Numbered from the stretch's first letter, positions 33,194 through 42,126 are shown. The stretch: 56,341 nt of DNA from Enterobacterales bacterium (GCA_015654925.1 JAATFX010000044.1:1-56341), one strand, 5' to 3'. A program made the numbers and translations. Notes: generated by a model not told the origin, from the sequence alone.

Positions 33194-33451
33194 ATGAAAA
33201 ACGTAAAAACCGCTATCGCCGCTTTGATCCTAAGCACCGTGTCTTTTGGTACTTTTGCCGCCCAACTGGTGGATTCCGCACCGGCCAATCAGCAAAAAGT
33301 GGGCGTGATTAATGCCACCGGCGGCGCCAGCCTGTCATCGTTGGAAAACGAGTTAGCCGCCAAGGCCGCGCAGTCCGGCGCCAAGTCGTTCCAGATTACC
33401 TCTACTTCAGGCCAGAATAACCTGCACGGTACCGCGGTAATTTATCAGTAA
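33194..33451 (+). CDS. DUF1471 (YdgH/BhsA/McbA-like) periplasmic protein, copy 2
   Basis: An 85-residue near-twin of the product at 30407-30664: signal peptide to FAA, then QLVDSAPANQQKVGVINATG and the same DUF1471 core and VIYQ end. Leader, SD and ATG positions match copy 1 base for base, so both are probably expressed under similar control. The same role in envelope stress is expected. Confidence 0.88.
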   Translation: MKNVKTAIAALILSTVSFGTFAAQLVDSAPANQQKVGVINATGGASLSSLENELAAKAAQSGAKSFQITSTSGQNNLHGTAVIYQ

Positions 33452-33512
33452 TCGCCCGCTGGCGGGGGAGCGGGATAACCCGGACTCCCACGCCAGGGTA
33501 TGAAAGATAAGA

Positions 33513-33549
33513 CGCCGGCGTTGGGGACAAACCTCCGCCGGCGTTTTTT
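33513..33549 (+). terminator. Rho-independent terminator, copy 2
   Basis: CGCCGGCG at 33513-33520 and 33536-33543 followed by six T, the counterpart of the terminator of copy 1. It also lies just downstream of the convergent thioesterase gene. Confidence 0.85.
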
Positions 33550-33554
33550 ATGGC

Positions 33555-33956
33555 TTAAAATAGCGGGACGGCTTTGTCGTTGTCATCCACCGCGACAAAA
33601 TTAAACCTCCCGTGCACCACTTCTTCCCGTCCTTCTTCGTACATGTTTTCCAGGAAAATCGAGACATCCACGGCGATGCTGGTGGTGCCGACGCGGCCGA
33701 CTGTACCCACCAATTCAATAATGGTCCCCGAGGGAATGGGACGGGTAAAGCTGATTTTTTCCGTAGACACCGTTACCAGGCGTTTACGGCAAAAACGGGT
33801 GGCGGTGATAAAAGAAACTTCGTCCATCCAGGCCAGGGCGGTGCCGCCAAAGAGCGTGGAGTGGTGATTGATGGTGGTGGGAAACACCACTTTGGCGACC
33901 GTAGTGACGGAGCGGGCTATTTTTTGCTGTATTTCCGCATTTAACACATCTTGCAT
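33555..33956 (-). CDS. Hotdog-fold acyl-CoA thioesterase
   Basis: A 133-residue thioesterase of the YciA/acyl-CoA hydrolase group: VVFPTTINHHSTLFGGTALA with the Asn-His-x-x-x-x-x-Gly pattern, WMDEVSFITATRF with the catalytic acid, and ISFTRPIPSGTIIELVG. It hydrolyses acyl-CoA esters in the cytoplasm. The ATG at 33956 follows AAAGG by 7 bases; a frame nine codons longer lacks SD. Convergent with DUF1471 copy 2. Chain-length preference cannot be read. Confidence 0.88.
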   Translation of the reverse strand: MQDVLNAEIQQKIARSVTTVAKVVFPTTINHHSTLFGGTALAWMDEVSFITATRFCRKRLVTVSTEKISFTRPIPSGTIIELVGTVGRVGTTSIAVDVSIFLENMYEEGREEVVHGRFNFVAVDDNDKAVPLF

Positions 33957-34127
33957 AGCAATGCCTTTACATCTTTTTAACAAAAAACGTGAGGAGATTA
34001 TGCCTCATCCGTTGCGGCCAGCACAGCGGGTCGATTATAAATTTATCCGGGATGGCGTAAAATCCCGTGTTTCAGGGGGTAAGGTCGGCTTTGTCAACGC
34101 GCCGGAAGTCATGGCGGGAGGCGCGGA

Positions 34128-34355
34128 TCAAGGGACGATGGGCTTGATATCCTTCAGGACGAACATATAGATAAACGCCCCGGCCAGGTTGGCGCCGCCG
34201 GAAACGATGAGCGCCGGGATAAACGAACCGGTGCTGGTAATAATATAACCCGCTACAATCGGGCCCAGGATGCCGCCGCAGTTCGCCACGGCATTTTGCA
34301 TACCGCCCAGCACCGAGGTCATATTGCGCGGGGACGATATCCCCCCGGCAAACAC
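34128..34355 (-). pseudogene. C-terminal relic of an MFS anion/sugar-acid symporter
   Basis: A 75-codon fragment reading SPRNMTSVLGGMQNAVANCG then GILGPIVAGYIITSTGSFIP. This is the last two to three helices of ACS-family MFS symporters (galactonate, tartrate or glucarate transporters), which are about 430 residues long. The upstream five-sixths of the gene are missing: the SDR gene begins just beyond. It is the debris of a deleted transporter gene, not a functional protein. Confidence 0.65.
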
Positions 34356-34397
34356 CGCAGGACCCCGCCGAAGCAGGGCCCGCCGGCGCGGCGGCGC

Positions 34398-35192
34398 TTA
34401 AATAATACTGTTTACTACGCCGCCGTCCGCGCGCAGGGCGGCGCCGGTGGTGGCGGAAGCCTGCGGCGAGCAGGTATAGATCACCAGGTTGGCGATCTCT
34501 TCAGGGGTGGCCAAACGCTGGAGAATCGAGGTGGAACGCTGTTGGCGCACAAAATTCGCCCCGGCTTGTTCAATGCTGATGCCGGCCTCGGCCGCGGAAT
34601 CCTTTAGCATCTCCCTGACGCCGTCGGAAAGCGTCGGGCCCGGTAATACGGAATTCACCGTCACCCGGCTGCCGGCGGCAAGTCTGGCCAGCCCGCCCGC
34701 CACGGCCAGCTGCGCGGTTTTGGTCATGCCGTAGTGAATCATGTCCGGCGGAATATTCAGCGCCGACTCGGAAGAGATAAAAACGATACGTCCCCAGTCG
34801 CGATCGAGCATCCCTTGCAAATAAAAGCGTGACAGGCGAATACCGGACATGACGTTGGTTTGGAAATAATGTTCCCATTCGTCATCGGCAATCTCAAAAA
34901 AGGGTTTCTGGCCGTAGATACCGGCGTTATTCACCAAAATATCCGCGCTAGCCACCGCGCCGGTGATCCGGGCGACGCCCGCCGCATCGGACAAATCCGC
35001 CACCACGCCCCGCGCGCTGGCCTGCGGCAACGCCAGTTTTATCTGGCTCAGGGCCTTGTCCACCGTATCCTGGCTGCGGCCGTTGATTACCACCGACGCG
35101 CCGGCGCGCGCCAGTCCCGTGGCGATGGCCAAGCCAATACCGCCGGTGGATGCGGTAACGATGGCGGTTTTACCAGTGAGATCGATATGCAT
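34398..35192 (-). CDS. Short-chain dehydrogenase/reductase
   Basis: A 264-residue classical SDR: ASTGGIGLAIATGLA cofactor loop, NNAGIYG, catalytic Ser in FISSESALN, YGMTKTAQ with Tyr and Lys, and a C-terminal TGAALRADGGVVNS. NGRS after the second strand fits NADP. The start at 35192 has AGGAG 8 bases upstream. It resembles SDRs annotated as 3-oxoacyl-ACP reductase-like, but it is not part of a fatty acid cluster. It is divergent from the desaturase gene. Substrate unknown. Confidence 0.88.
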   Translation of the reverse strand: MHIDLTGKTAIVTASTGGIGLAIATGLARAGASVVINGRSQDTVDKALSQIKLALPQASARGVVADLSDAAGVARITGAVASADILVNNAGIYGQKPFFEIADDEWEHYFQTNVMSGIRLSRFYLQGMLDRDWGRIVFISSESALNIPPDMIHYGMTKTAQLAVAGGLARLAAGSRVTVNSVLPGPTLSDGVREMLKDSAAEAGISIEQAGANFVRQQRSTSILQRLATPEEIANLVIYTCSPQASATTGAALRADGGVVNSII

Positions 35193-35388
35193 GGCATTCT
35201 CCTGAAAACAATATGATAAAGGGAGCCCCGGTCGGGACATCGTGTATCACAGCTTAGCCTGGACGGCAACGCGCGTCGAATTCATGCGTTTAGCCGGCGT
35301 TTTTCAGCATTCTATTGCTATTTTTATTCGTTGGCGGCCGAAACGGCCTGATGAATACTGGGGGGATAAAACCGCCCGGGAAAACGTT

Positions 35389-36426
35389 ATGCCTTCGTCC
35401 GAAAAAAGTACCGCCTCATATTTGCATGACGGGCAGCGCGTCCGCATTAGGCAATGGTCCCAATCCCCGTATTGGCGGCTGGAACTACCCACCTGGGGGC
35501 TGATAGCGATCGTGTATGCCGGCTGGTTCGGCACCGTTAGCCAATGGAACGTATTGGGGCCGTGGATCGGCACGCCGCTGCTGATTTGGTTTACCACGTG
35601 GTATATGTCCTTGCAGCATGAATTAATTCACGGCCATCCTACCCGGTGGCCGCGGGTGAACCAGCTGTTCGGCCTGCCGCCGCTGGCGGTATGGTATCCT
35701 TATGGCCTCTATCGCGATTCGCACCTGCGCCATCACCGGGACGAGCATTTAACCGATCCGCGGGAAGATCCCGAAGGGTATTATTTCAGCGCGGACCAGT
35801 GGAGGGGATTTTCGCCATGGCTGCGCCGGGTAATTCAATTTCGCAATACCCTGGTCGGCCGCGTGCTGATGGGACCGGCGCTGGATATCTATGCCGCGCT
35901 GCGTGGGGGTGCTGCGGCGATGCTTAACGGCGATCGCCGCGCCGGCGCCATGTGGCTGGTCCATGCCGCGCTGCTGACCGTTTTGCTGGGATGGATGTCC
36001 GGCACCGCGCTGGGAGTCGGTTATTTCCTGTTGGCCGTGAGTTATCCGGCGCTTGGCCTGACCAAAATCCGTTCGTTTATGGAACATCGGGCCGCCGACG
36101 ATCCCCAGGCCCGATCCGTAATTAACGAAGCGGCCTGGCCGTGGCGCTTGTTGTTTTTGAATCTGAATTATCATTTGGTCCATCACGATTTGCCCGCCGT
36201 GCCGTGGTATGGTTTACGTCAAGTTTATCTGGCCGATCGCACGGCTTACCAACAGCGCACCCGGGGTTTTGTGGTACAGGGCTATGCCGAATGGCTGGGG
36301 GCGTTCGCTTTTACTCCGGCCGAGATTGAAATCCATCCCCTGTCGCTGGCCGAAAAAGGGCTAATTAAGGAATCTGGACCTGTTCATGACGATCTCACTG
36401 CCAATGTACGGTATCAATCGCCATAA
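35389..36426 (+). CDS. Membrane fatty acid desaturase
   Basis: A 345-residue integral membrane di-iron enzyme. The three His boxes are all present: HELIHGH (His77, 81, 83), HLRHHRDEH (His112-120), and HLVHHDLPAVPW near the C-terminus. Several hydrophobic segments surround them. It would introduce a double bond or hydroxyl into an acyl or related lipid chain with O2 and an electron donor. The ATG at 35389 gives the usual length; a frame from 35242 adds 49 unlikely residues. Its last 41 bases overlap the next gene, so the two are translated together. Confidence 0.85.
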   Translation: MPSSEKSTASYLHDGQRVRIRQWSQSPYWRLELPTWGLIAIVYAGWFGTVSQWNVLGPWIGTPLLIWFTTWYMSLQHELIHGHPTRWPRVNQLFGLPPLAVWYPYGLYRDSHLRHHRDEHLTDPREDPEGYYFSADQWRGFSPWLRRVIQFRNTLVGRVLMGPALDIYAALRGGAAAMLNGDRRAGAMWLVHAALLTVLLGWMSGTALGVGYFLLAVSYPALGLTKIRSFMEHRAADDPQARSVINEAAWPWRLLFLNLNYHLVHHDLPAVPWYGLRQVYLADRTAYQQRTRGFVVQGYAEWLGAFAFTPAEIEIHPLSLAEKGLIKESGPVHDDLTANVRYQSP

Positions 36427-37177
36427 GGTGGACCATCTTTGGGGGCGTTTACGGGAACAACTGCGTCGCCGCGGGCTGGAAAACCTGCCTGAGGTTCTAT
36501 GCTGGCCTGACCCGCTGCTGCCCCATTGGCGGGACCCGCGGCTATTGCTCAGCCAAACCTGCGGTTATCCGCTGGTTACGGCACTGCCCGATGTGCAGGT
36601 GGTGGGCCGTTTCCATTATGATGCGCCGGGCTGCGACGGCGGCAATTATCGCAGCCTGCTGATAGTACGCGCTAGCGACCCGCGCGCGACCCTGGCCGAT
36701 TTCAGGCAGGGCATAACCGCCTGCAATAGCCCTGATTCCCATTCCGGATACAACGTCCTGCGCTTTATGGTGGCCCCGCTGTCCGGCCATGGGCGCTTTT
36801 TCAAGCAAGTATTGTTCACCGGCGCCCATGTCCAGTCGCTGGACGCGGTGCGCGGCGGACTGGCGGATATTACGGCGGTGGATTGCGTCACTTTTGCCCT
36901 GCTGCGACGCGCCCGGCCGCTGGCGGTCAAGGGACTGCGCGTGCTGGCGGAGTCCCCCGCGGCGCCCGGTCTGCCGCTGATTACCGCCGCCGCGACCCCG
37001 CCCGATGCGGTGGCTTTGCTGCGCGACGCGCTGGCCGGGCTGGTCGCCGCGCCTGATGGCCGCCGGGAGTGCGCGGCGGTGCTGATCAAGGGATTTAGCG
37101 CAGCCGCCCGCGAGGACTACCGGGCGATCCTGCATATGCGTCGGGAGGCGGAACGGCTTGACGTGACGGCGCTTTAA
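36386..37177 (+). CDS. PhnD/SsuA-type substrate-binding domain protein without signal peptide
   Basis: A 263-residue protein of the phosphonate-binding superfamily: LLLSQTCGYPLVTALPDVQV, YRSLLIVRASDPRATLADF, GYNVLRFMVAPLSG, and FFKQVLFTGAHVQSLDAVRG then GLADITAVDCVTFALLRR. Unlike true ABC binding proteins it has no signal peptide, and no ABC genes follow, so it likely acts in the cytoplasm or as a sensor-type protein. It overlaps the desaturase gene by 41 bases. The pairing suggests that the ligand relates to lipid or phospholipid head-group metabolism; this is inference. Confidence 0.75.
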   Translation: MTISLPMYGINRHKVDHLWGRLREQLRRRGLENLPEVLCWPDPLLPHWRDPRLLLSQTCGYPLVTALPDVQVVGRFHYDAPGCDGGNYRSLLIVRASDPRATLADFRQGITACNSPDSHSGYNVLRFMVAPLSGHGRFFKQVLFTGAHVQSLDAVRGGLADITAVDCVTFALLRRARPLAVKGLRVLAESPAAPGLPLITAAATPPDAVALLRDALAGLVAAPDGRRECAAVLIKGFSAAAREDYRAILHMRREAERLDVTAL

Positions 37178-37501
37178 GCGCTGCCGTCCAGACGAACTCC
37201 CTGGCAAGGGAATAACGGCGCAATAGTGATGGAAAGCAATAGCGGTAGGGTAATCAAGGGAAACGCGGGAAAGCCGGCTGGAAAAGGGAATATAGGGAGG
37301 GGAGGATGCCCCGAACGCGAAGTTCGAGGCGTAAAGTCTAGCTCATTGCTACATGAAACCGACGCAAGTATGAACCTAAATAGTGAACCCGTAAACAAGA
37401 AAACCGACAGTTTTGCCACCCCACTGACGGTATGCTCACCATTTGCGCATAAATGCGCGGGGCATCACCTGTAATCGCGGGGCCGGAGCCGGTCCGCGGG
37501 T

Positions 37502-37528
37502 AAAAAAAGCCCGCACAGAGGGGCGGGC
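37502..37528 (-). terminator. Rho-independent terminator, minus strand
   Basis: GCCCGC (37509-37514) and GCGGGC (37523-37528) with an 8-base loop and seven T on the minus strand. No annotated gene on that strand ends here, which is why an RNA gene is proposed. Confidence 0.7.
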
Positions 37529-37660
37529 AAGGACTTCACAGCAAAACAAAAAGGCTCATTTCATGAATGAGATTGGATTGCGCCAACCTGTGCATCGCAT
37601 TCGGTCTAATCATAGCCAATGGAAATCAATAGCTGTACAACCGCGCCTGCGATAGATCTT
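37502..37660 (-). ncRNA. Candidate small RNA upstream of the extensin-like gene
   Basis: Minus-strand unit of about 150-160 bases: AT-rich promoter-like DNA (TATTAT near 37672-37678), a stem-loop around CTCATT/AATGAG, and a terminator GCCCGC-N8-GCGGGC followed by seven T. No coding frame with SD lies inside. It does not match sRNAs I remember. The ends are approximate. Confidence 0.3.
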
Positions 37661-37893
37661 CCTGTAATAACTAAATAATAAGGTTAACCCCGGCCGGGCG
37701 ATAGCGCCTGATTATCCACGGGGGGGCCCCGGCGCGAAACTACCTGAACGTCCAGTCCCCTGCCGGGTGCGGCGGGGTTAACCGCATATCCCCGGCAACC
37801 AAAGCATTTCCCTGTCTATACTCTTAACGGTACCCACCTAATCCGGTTCCGGCAAAACGCCCCGGGCCGCTGCGCAAAAAGATAAGGAGCAAG

Positions 37894-38592
37894 GTGCGAC
37901 TGTTAGCCTGGCTGTTGATTACAGTGCTTGTTGTGGTGGTCCTGGCCCCGCGGATACGGCCCCTGCTGCCGCCCGGCTACGACCCTTTGGCGCCGCTGGC
38001 GGTCACCGATCCACCCACCTTTATTACCCGTTTCAAGCTTAAGGGACTGGCCGCCGACAATACGGCATGCCTGGCCGCGCTGGAACGGGCCAGCGCGGCC
38101 GGCCATATCTCCTTTATTGCGCTCAAGGATACCACCGGCGCCTGTCCGCTCCTTTCCCCGGTGCGGGTGCAACGCTTCGGGCCGGTGGCGCTGAGCTCCA
38201 GTTTTCTCGCCAGCTGCCCGCTGGCGCTGAGCAGCGCCATGTTCGTCGCCCAGGCGGCCTCGCCCCTGGCCGGAGAAATGCTGGGCTCGCCTTTAGCTCG
38301 GATTGATCATCTTGGCAGCTATGCCTGTCGTAACATCTATCACCGCGCCGAGGGCCGGCTGAGCGAACACGCCAGCGCCGACGCGCTGGATGTCGCCGGT
38401 TTTGTACTGAAAAACGGGCGGCGCATCCCGGTCCAACAGCAATGGCGGCGCCAGGATGAGGCCGGCGGCTATTTACATGAGGCCTTCGGGCGGAGCTGCG
38501 CTTTTTTCGGCAACTCGCTGGGGCCTGAATATAACGCCGCCCACGCCAACCATTTTCATTTCGGGATGCGCGGTTTTGGCGTGTGCCGGTGA
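37894..38592 (+). CDS. Extensin-like family protein
   Basis: A 232-residue membrane-anchored protein: one N-terminal transmembrane segment (LAWLLITVLVVVVLAPRI), then the extensin-like domain, ending in HASADALDVAGFVLKNGRRI and NAAHANHFHFGMRGFGVCR. The H-x-x-A-D-A-L-D and H-A-N-H-F-H-F signatures recall the metal site of peptidoglycan peptidases such as DacA-like VanY/LAS enzymes. Several Cys may pair in the periplasm. The start is GTG with SD AAGGAG. It is probably an envelope or cell-wall enzyme; activity uncertain. Confidence 0.85.
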   Translation: MRLLAWLLITVLVVVVLAPRIRPLLPPGYDPLAPLAVTDPPTFITRFKLKGLAADNTACLAALERASAAGHISFIALKDTTGACPLLSPVRVQRFGPVALSSSFLASCPLALSSAMFVAQAASPLAGEMLGSPLARIDHLGSYACRNIYHRAEGRLSEHASADALDVAGFVLKNGRRIPVQQQWRRQDEAGGYLHEAFGRSCAFFGNSLGPEYNAAHANHFHFGMRGFGVCR

Positions 38593-38828
38593 ACCCGCCG
38601 CAGCGGGGTGATTCAGCGGCCGCCGCGGCGAATAAAGCGCCGCGGGAGATTGTAGACGTTGTGCAAAAGGAGCATTCTGGCAGAGCGCGCCGGCATCAAT
38701 AGATTTATCTTTGCCGGATAGCCTGGGATTGCATTAATAAGACTTTTATTACATAGGCCCCGCCGCCATAGGCCGTCGGGGAGTGTTTCACAGCAGGTTT
38801 TGTCCTGTAGGGCATTTAAGGTAATTGT

Positions 38829-40928
38829 ATGGTCCGTAAAACTCCCATAGAGCGATATCGCAACATCGGCATCAGTGCGCATATAGATGCCGGAAAGACC
38901 ACCACCACTGAACGTATTCTGTTTTATACCGGTGTCAGCCATAAAATCGGCGAAGTGCACGATGGTGCCGCCACGATGGACTGGATGGAACAGGAACAGG
39001 AGCGTGGGATTACCATTACCTCAGCCGCTACGACAACCTTCTGGAAAGGGATGGCCGGCAATTATCCGGAACATCATATTAATATCATCGACACTCCCGG
39101 GCATGTGGATTTTACCATTGAAGTGGAACGATCGATGCGGGTGCTCGACGGCGCCGTTATGGTTTATGACTCGGTGGGCGGCGTGCAGCCGCAGTCGGAA
39201 ACGGTGTGGCGGCAGGCGAATAAATATAAAGTCCCGCGCATCGCGTTCGTCAATAAGATGGATCGCACCGGCGCGGATTTTTTCCGGGTACAAACGCAAA
39301 TCGCCAAACGCCTGAAGGGCGTGGCGGTGCCTATCCAGATTCCGGTGGGCGCGGAAGAGGGGTTCCGGGGCGTGGTCGATTTGATCAAGATGAAAATTAT
39401 CCTCTGGGACGACGCCACCCAGGGCGTCAAGTTCACCTATGAAGACATCCCCACGGAATTGCTGGCCCTGGCGCAGGAGTGGCGCGGCCATATGATCGAA
39501 GCGGCGGCCGAGGCCAGCGAAGAACTGTTGAATAAATATCTCAACGGCGAAACCCTGAGCGAAGACGAGATCAAAGGCGCGATCCGCAAGCGTACCATCG
39601 CCAATGAAATCGTGCCGATGCTATGCGGCAGCGCCTTTAAAAATAAAGGCGTGCAGGCGTTGCTGGATGCGGTGGTGGACTATCTGCCGTCCCCCATCGA
39701 CGTGCCGGCGATCGTCGGACACGATGAAGACGATAAAGAAGCCGAGCGGCATCCCAGCGATAAAGAACCGTTTTCAGCCCTGGCCTTTAAAATTATGACC
39801 GACCCGTTCGTCGGCCAGCTGATCTTTTTCCGCGTCTATTCCGGGGTGATTTCCACCGGCGATTCCGTTTATAACCCGGTCAAGGGCAAGAAAGAGCGCC
39901 TGGGCCGAATATTGCAAATGCACGCCAATGAACGTAAAGACATCAAAGAAGTGCATGCCGGCGATATCGCGGCGACGGTGGGTATGAAAGAAGTTACCAC
40001 CGGCGATACCCTGTGCGATCCCGAACATCCGATTATCCTGGAACGCATGGTATTCCCCGATCCGGTTATTTCGCAGGCCATCGAACCCAAGACCAAGGTC
40101 GACCAGGAAAAAATGGGTATAGCCCTCAACCGCTTAATGCAGGAAGATCCGTCATTCCGGGTTAACACCGACGACGATTCCGGCCAGACCATTATTTCCG
40201 GCATGGGCGAACTGCATTTGGAAATTCTGATGGAGCGGATGCGGCGCGAGTTCGGCGTAGCGGTATCGGTGGGTAAACCACAGGTGGCGTACCGTGAAAC
40301 CATTAAAAAGACCGTGGAAGAAGTGGAAGGCAAGTTTGTTAAGCAAACGGGCGGCCGCGGGCAGTATGGCCACGTGGTGCTGAAGCTGGAACCGCAGCCG
40401 GCGGGCAAGGGTTACGAGTTTGTCGATGCCATCAAGGGCGGCGTGGTGCCGCGCGAGTATATTTCGTCCATCGATAAGGGTATCCAGGATACCCTAACCG
40501 CCGGTGTGCTGGGCGGCTATCCGGTGGTGGACGTGAAGGCGACGCTGTTCTTTGGTTCCTACCATGAGGTGGATTCCAATGAAAATGCGTTCCGCATGGC
40601 GGCATCGATGGCGTTTAAGGAAGGGATGCGCCAGGCGAATCCTATTCTGATGGAACCGATGATGGCGGTGGAAGTGGAAACGCCGGAAGATTTCATGGGC
40701 AACGTGATGGGCGATTTGTCCTCGCGGCGCGGCATGGTGCAGGGAATGGAAGATATCCTCGGCAGCAAGCTGATTCGCGCCGAAGTGCCGCTGGCGGAAA
40801 TGTTTGGTTATTCCACCACGCTGCGTTCGATGTCGCAGGGGCGCGCCACCTATACCATGGAATTTAAGCACTATGCGGAAGCGCCGAAAGCGGTTGCCGA
40901 ACAGGTGATTAAAAACCGCGGCAAATAA
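38829..40928 (+). CDS. fusA: Second elongation factor G (EF-G2)
   Basis: A complete 699-residue [12 protein letters not shown] (G1), RGITIT (switch I end), DTPGHVDF (G3), NKMD (G4), and domains II-V to [20 protein letters not shown] at the C-terminus. It is not in the str operon: no rpsL, rpsG or tuf nearby. Pattern details ([29 protein letters not shown]) resemble betaproteobacterial EF-G more than the enterobacterial one, and [12 protein letters not shown] has Asp-Ser where usual EF-G has Cys-Ala. It is likely a transferred paralogue that supplements or replaces normal EF-G under special conditions. It has its own promoter region. Confidence 0.88.
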   Translation: MVRKTPIERYRNIGISAHIDAGKTTTTERILFYTGVSHKIGEVHDGAATMDWMEQEQERGITITSAATTTFWKGMAGNYPEHHINIIDTPGHVDFTIEVERSMRVLDGAVMVYDSVGGVQPQSETVWRQANKYKVPRIAFVNKMDRTGADFFRVQTQIAKRLKGVAVPIQIPVGAEEGFRGVVDLIKMKIILWDDATQGVKFTYEDIPTELLALAQEWRGHMIEAAAEASEELLNKYLNGETLSEDEIKGAIRKRTIANEIVPMLCGSAFKNKGVQALLDAVVDYLPSPIDVPAIVGHDEDDKEAERHPSDKEPFSALAFKIMTDPFVGQLIFFRVYSGVISTGDSVYNPVKGKKERLGRILQMHANERKDIKEVHAGDIAATVGMKEVTTGDTLCDPEHPIILERMVFPDPVISQAIEPKTKVDQEKMGIALNRLMQEDPSFRVNTDDDSGQTIISGMGELHLEILMERMRREFGVAVSVGKPQVAYRETIKKTVEEVEGKFVKQTGGRGQYGHVVLKLEPQPAGKGYEFVDAIKGGVVPREYISSIDKGIQDTLTAGVLGGYPVVDVKATLFFGSYHEVDSNENAFRMAASMAFKEGMRQANPILMEPMMAVEVETPEDFMGNVMGDLSSRRGMVQGMEDILGSKLIRAEVPLAEMFGYSTTLRSMSQGRATYTMEFKHYAEAPKAVAEQVIKNRGK

Positions 40929-40957
40929 GCCGTCCGTTACGCCATAGTTCGACCTAT

Positions 40958-40985
40958 CAAGCCCTGGCCATCCGGCCGGGACTTG
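40958..40985. terminator. Possible bidirectional hairpin after EF-G2
   Basis: CAAGCCCTGGCC and GGCCGGGACTTG pair with two weak positions around a 4-base loop, between the converging EF-G2 and AraC genes. T runs are short, so termination strength is uncertain. Confidence 0.4.
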
Positions 40986-41073
40986 TTTATGCTGCGAGCG
41001 GGCCAGCAACGCCGTTATTGCCGCGCGCGCCATCCTGATGTGGTTGTCGGCCAGGCGCCTGCCAAGGATTAAC

Positions 41074-41937
41074 TCACCGGAGCAACAGTTTCTCCTGTTT
41101 TCTGAAATCCGATGGGGAAACCCCGGTAGCCTTGCGAAAGTCGCGTGAAAAATGCAGGGGATCGTTATAGCCCACCTGCTGGGCAATGGTGGCTATATTT
41201 TCACCGGTGTCCACCAGCAGTCTTTTGCTCTGGGACAAGCGATAATTTTTCAGCCATTTCATGGGCGATTGATGAAACGTCATGTTAAAAAGCGTAAAAA
41301 GCTGGGATTTACTGACCTGGCAGTACCGCATAAAACGGGGAATATCCCATTCGTCGTTGTAATGGCTTTGGATATGAAAAATCAGCTTATGCAGGCTGCG
41401 ATGAATATTATTTGGCTTGGTTTTTATTTCATCATTGCGGCTTTCGATCATCATAAAAATCAGCTTCGCCAATAGAATGTCGCATTGGATATCGGCAATC
41501 AGCGTGCTTTCTTGCATCTGCGCAAACAGCGCCGCAAAAATCTCCGCGAGGTCGCGATCTTTTTTCACCTGAAAAACCGGTTTGTCGGTAATATTGAGAA
41601 AATTCATCACATTATTTAATTTATCGCCGTCCACTCTTATCCACTGAATTTCCCAGGGGTTGTCACGATCCGGATAATGCTCATGTGGTAAACGAACGGG
41701 CAGCCAGACCAGTTCGCCCGCATTGACCTTAAACTTATTGGCTTGAATACCGATCCAGCCGTTGCCCCGCAGGCAGAAAATAAATTCATGGCCGGCAACC
41801 GAATCCCGTTTAATGAAAAAATCGGGAGCGGTAATAATATGGCCGGCGCGCAGGATGCGGTAGTTTATCAGCGTGGCAAAATCGCTGGATTCGCGGTAAT
41901 AGCTGGATAGGGTTTTGGCTTTTCTTTTTATTTCCAT
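41074..41937 (-). CDS. AraC-family transcriptional regulator
   Basis: A 287-residue AraC/XylS regulator. The N-terminal cupin-like part (about 30-110: GHEFIFCLRGNGWIGIQANK, GELVWLPVRLPHEHYPD) should bind a sugar. The C-terminal double HTH holds IPRFMRYCQVSKSQLFTLFN and ENIATIAQQVGYNDPLHFSR, followed by FRKATGVSPSDFRK. It is divergent from the five-gene sugar operon starting at 42167, with 229 bases between, and is its obvious regulator. Inverted repeats in the gap are candidate sites. Confidence 0.9.
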   Translation of the reverse strand: MEIKRKAKTLSSYYRESSDFATLINYRILRAGHIITAPDFFIKRDSVAGHEFIFCLRGNGWIGIQANKFKVNAGELVWLPVRLPHEHYPDRDNPWEIQWIRVDGDKLNNVMNFLNITDKPVFQVKKDRDLAEIFAALFAQMQESTLIADIQCDILLAKLIFMMIESRNDEIKTKPNNIHRSLHKLIFHIQSHYNDEWDIPRFMRYCQVSKSQLFTLFNMTFHQSPMKWLKNYRLSQSKRLLVDTGENIATIAQQVGYNDPLHFSRDFRKATGVSPSDFRKQEKLLLR

Positions 41938-42024
41938 ATTTTCTCCGGATTTACCCCCTCCGTTATACTATTGTTTTATTTTAAATCTTAAGCTCATTTT
42001 CCCATTTTATGATTTCCGTCACGA

Positions 42025-42040
42025 TTCACTTGACTGTGAA
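42025..42040. promoter_or_regulatory. Inverted repeat in the AraC / DeoC-like promoter region
   Basis: TTCAC, six bases, GTGAA. It lies about 125 bases upstream of the aldolase gene. This is a possible AraC-regulator or CRP-related site (arms inverted relative to the CRP consensus), low certainty. Confidence 0.25.
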
Positions 42041-42126
42041 CTTTTATCCATGTTGCATGGAATTTTTGCTATCACGCTTCCACCCCTATTCTCCCTAAAC
42101 TACCCCCAGACACATTATCCAATCAC

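Larger units (their letters stand above)
33048..33549. repeat. Duplicated unit, copy 2
   Basis: Second copy of the leader, DUF1471 gene and terminator, 2787 bases after copy 1. The HxlR, MFS and 27-codon genes lie between the copies. Confidence 0.85.
37178..37893. other. Long intergenic region, no supported protein gene
   Basis: About 715 bases. Visible: a stem GCCCCGAAC/GTTCGAGGC near 37308-37330, a minus-strand terminator at 37502-37528, CTCATT-N4-AATGAG-type dyad near 37555-37573, and an AT-rich block at 37666-37684 that could hold a minus-strand promoter. A plus-strand 82-codon frame at 37226-37474 has no recognisable pattern and poor SD. Confidence 0.35.

Noticed and set aside
30261..33549. 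Possible transposon with the DUF1471 copies as ends
   Set aside because: The repeats are complete genes with terminators, not terminal inverted repeats, and there is no transposase.
37300..37335. Possible tRNA, suggested by a GTTCGA-like loop
   Set aside because: No cloverleaf, acceptor stem or anticodon arm can be formed around it.
37226..37474. An 82-codon plus-strand frame in the long gap before the extensin-like gene
   Set aside because: No convincing SD and an unrecognisable product; the region shows RNA-like hairpins instead.
38613..38960. A minus-strand frame across the EF-G2 start
   Set aside because: Covers the promoter and first codons of EF-G2; no motif.
42025..42040. CRP site upstream of the DeoC-like operon
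   Set aside because: The arms TTCAC and GTGAA are everted relative to TGTGA-N6-TCACA; kept only as an inverted repeat.
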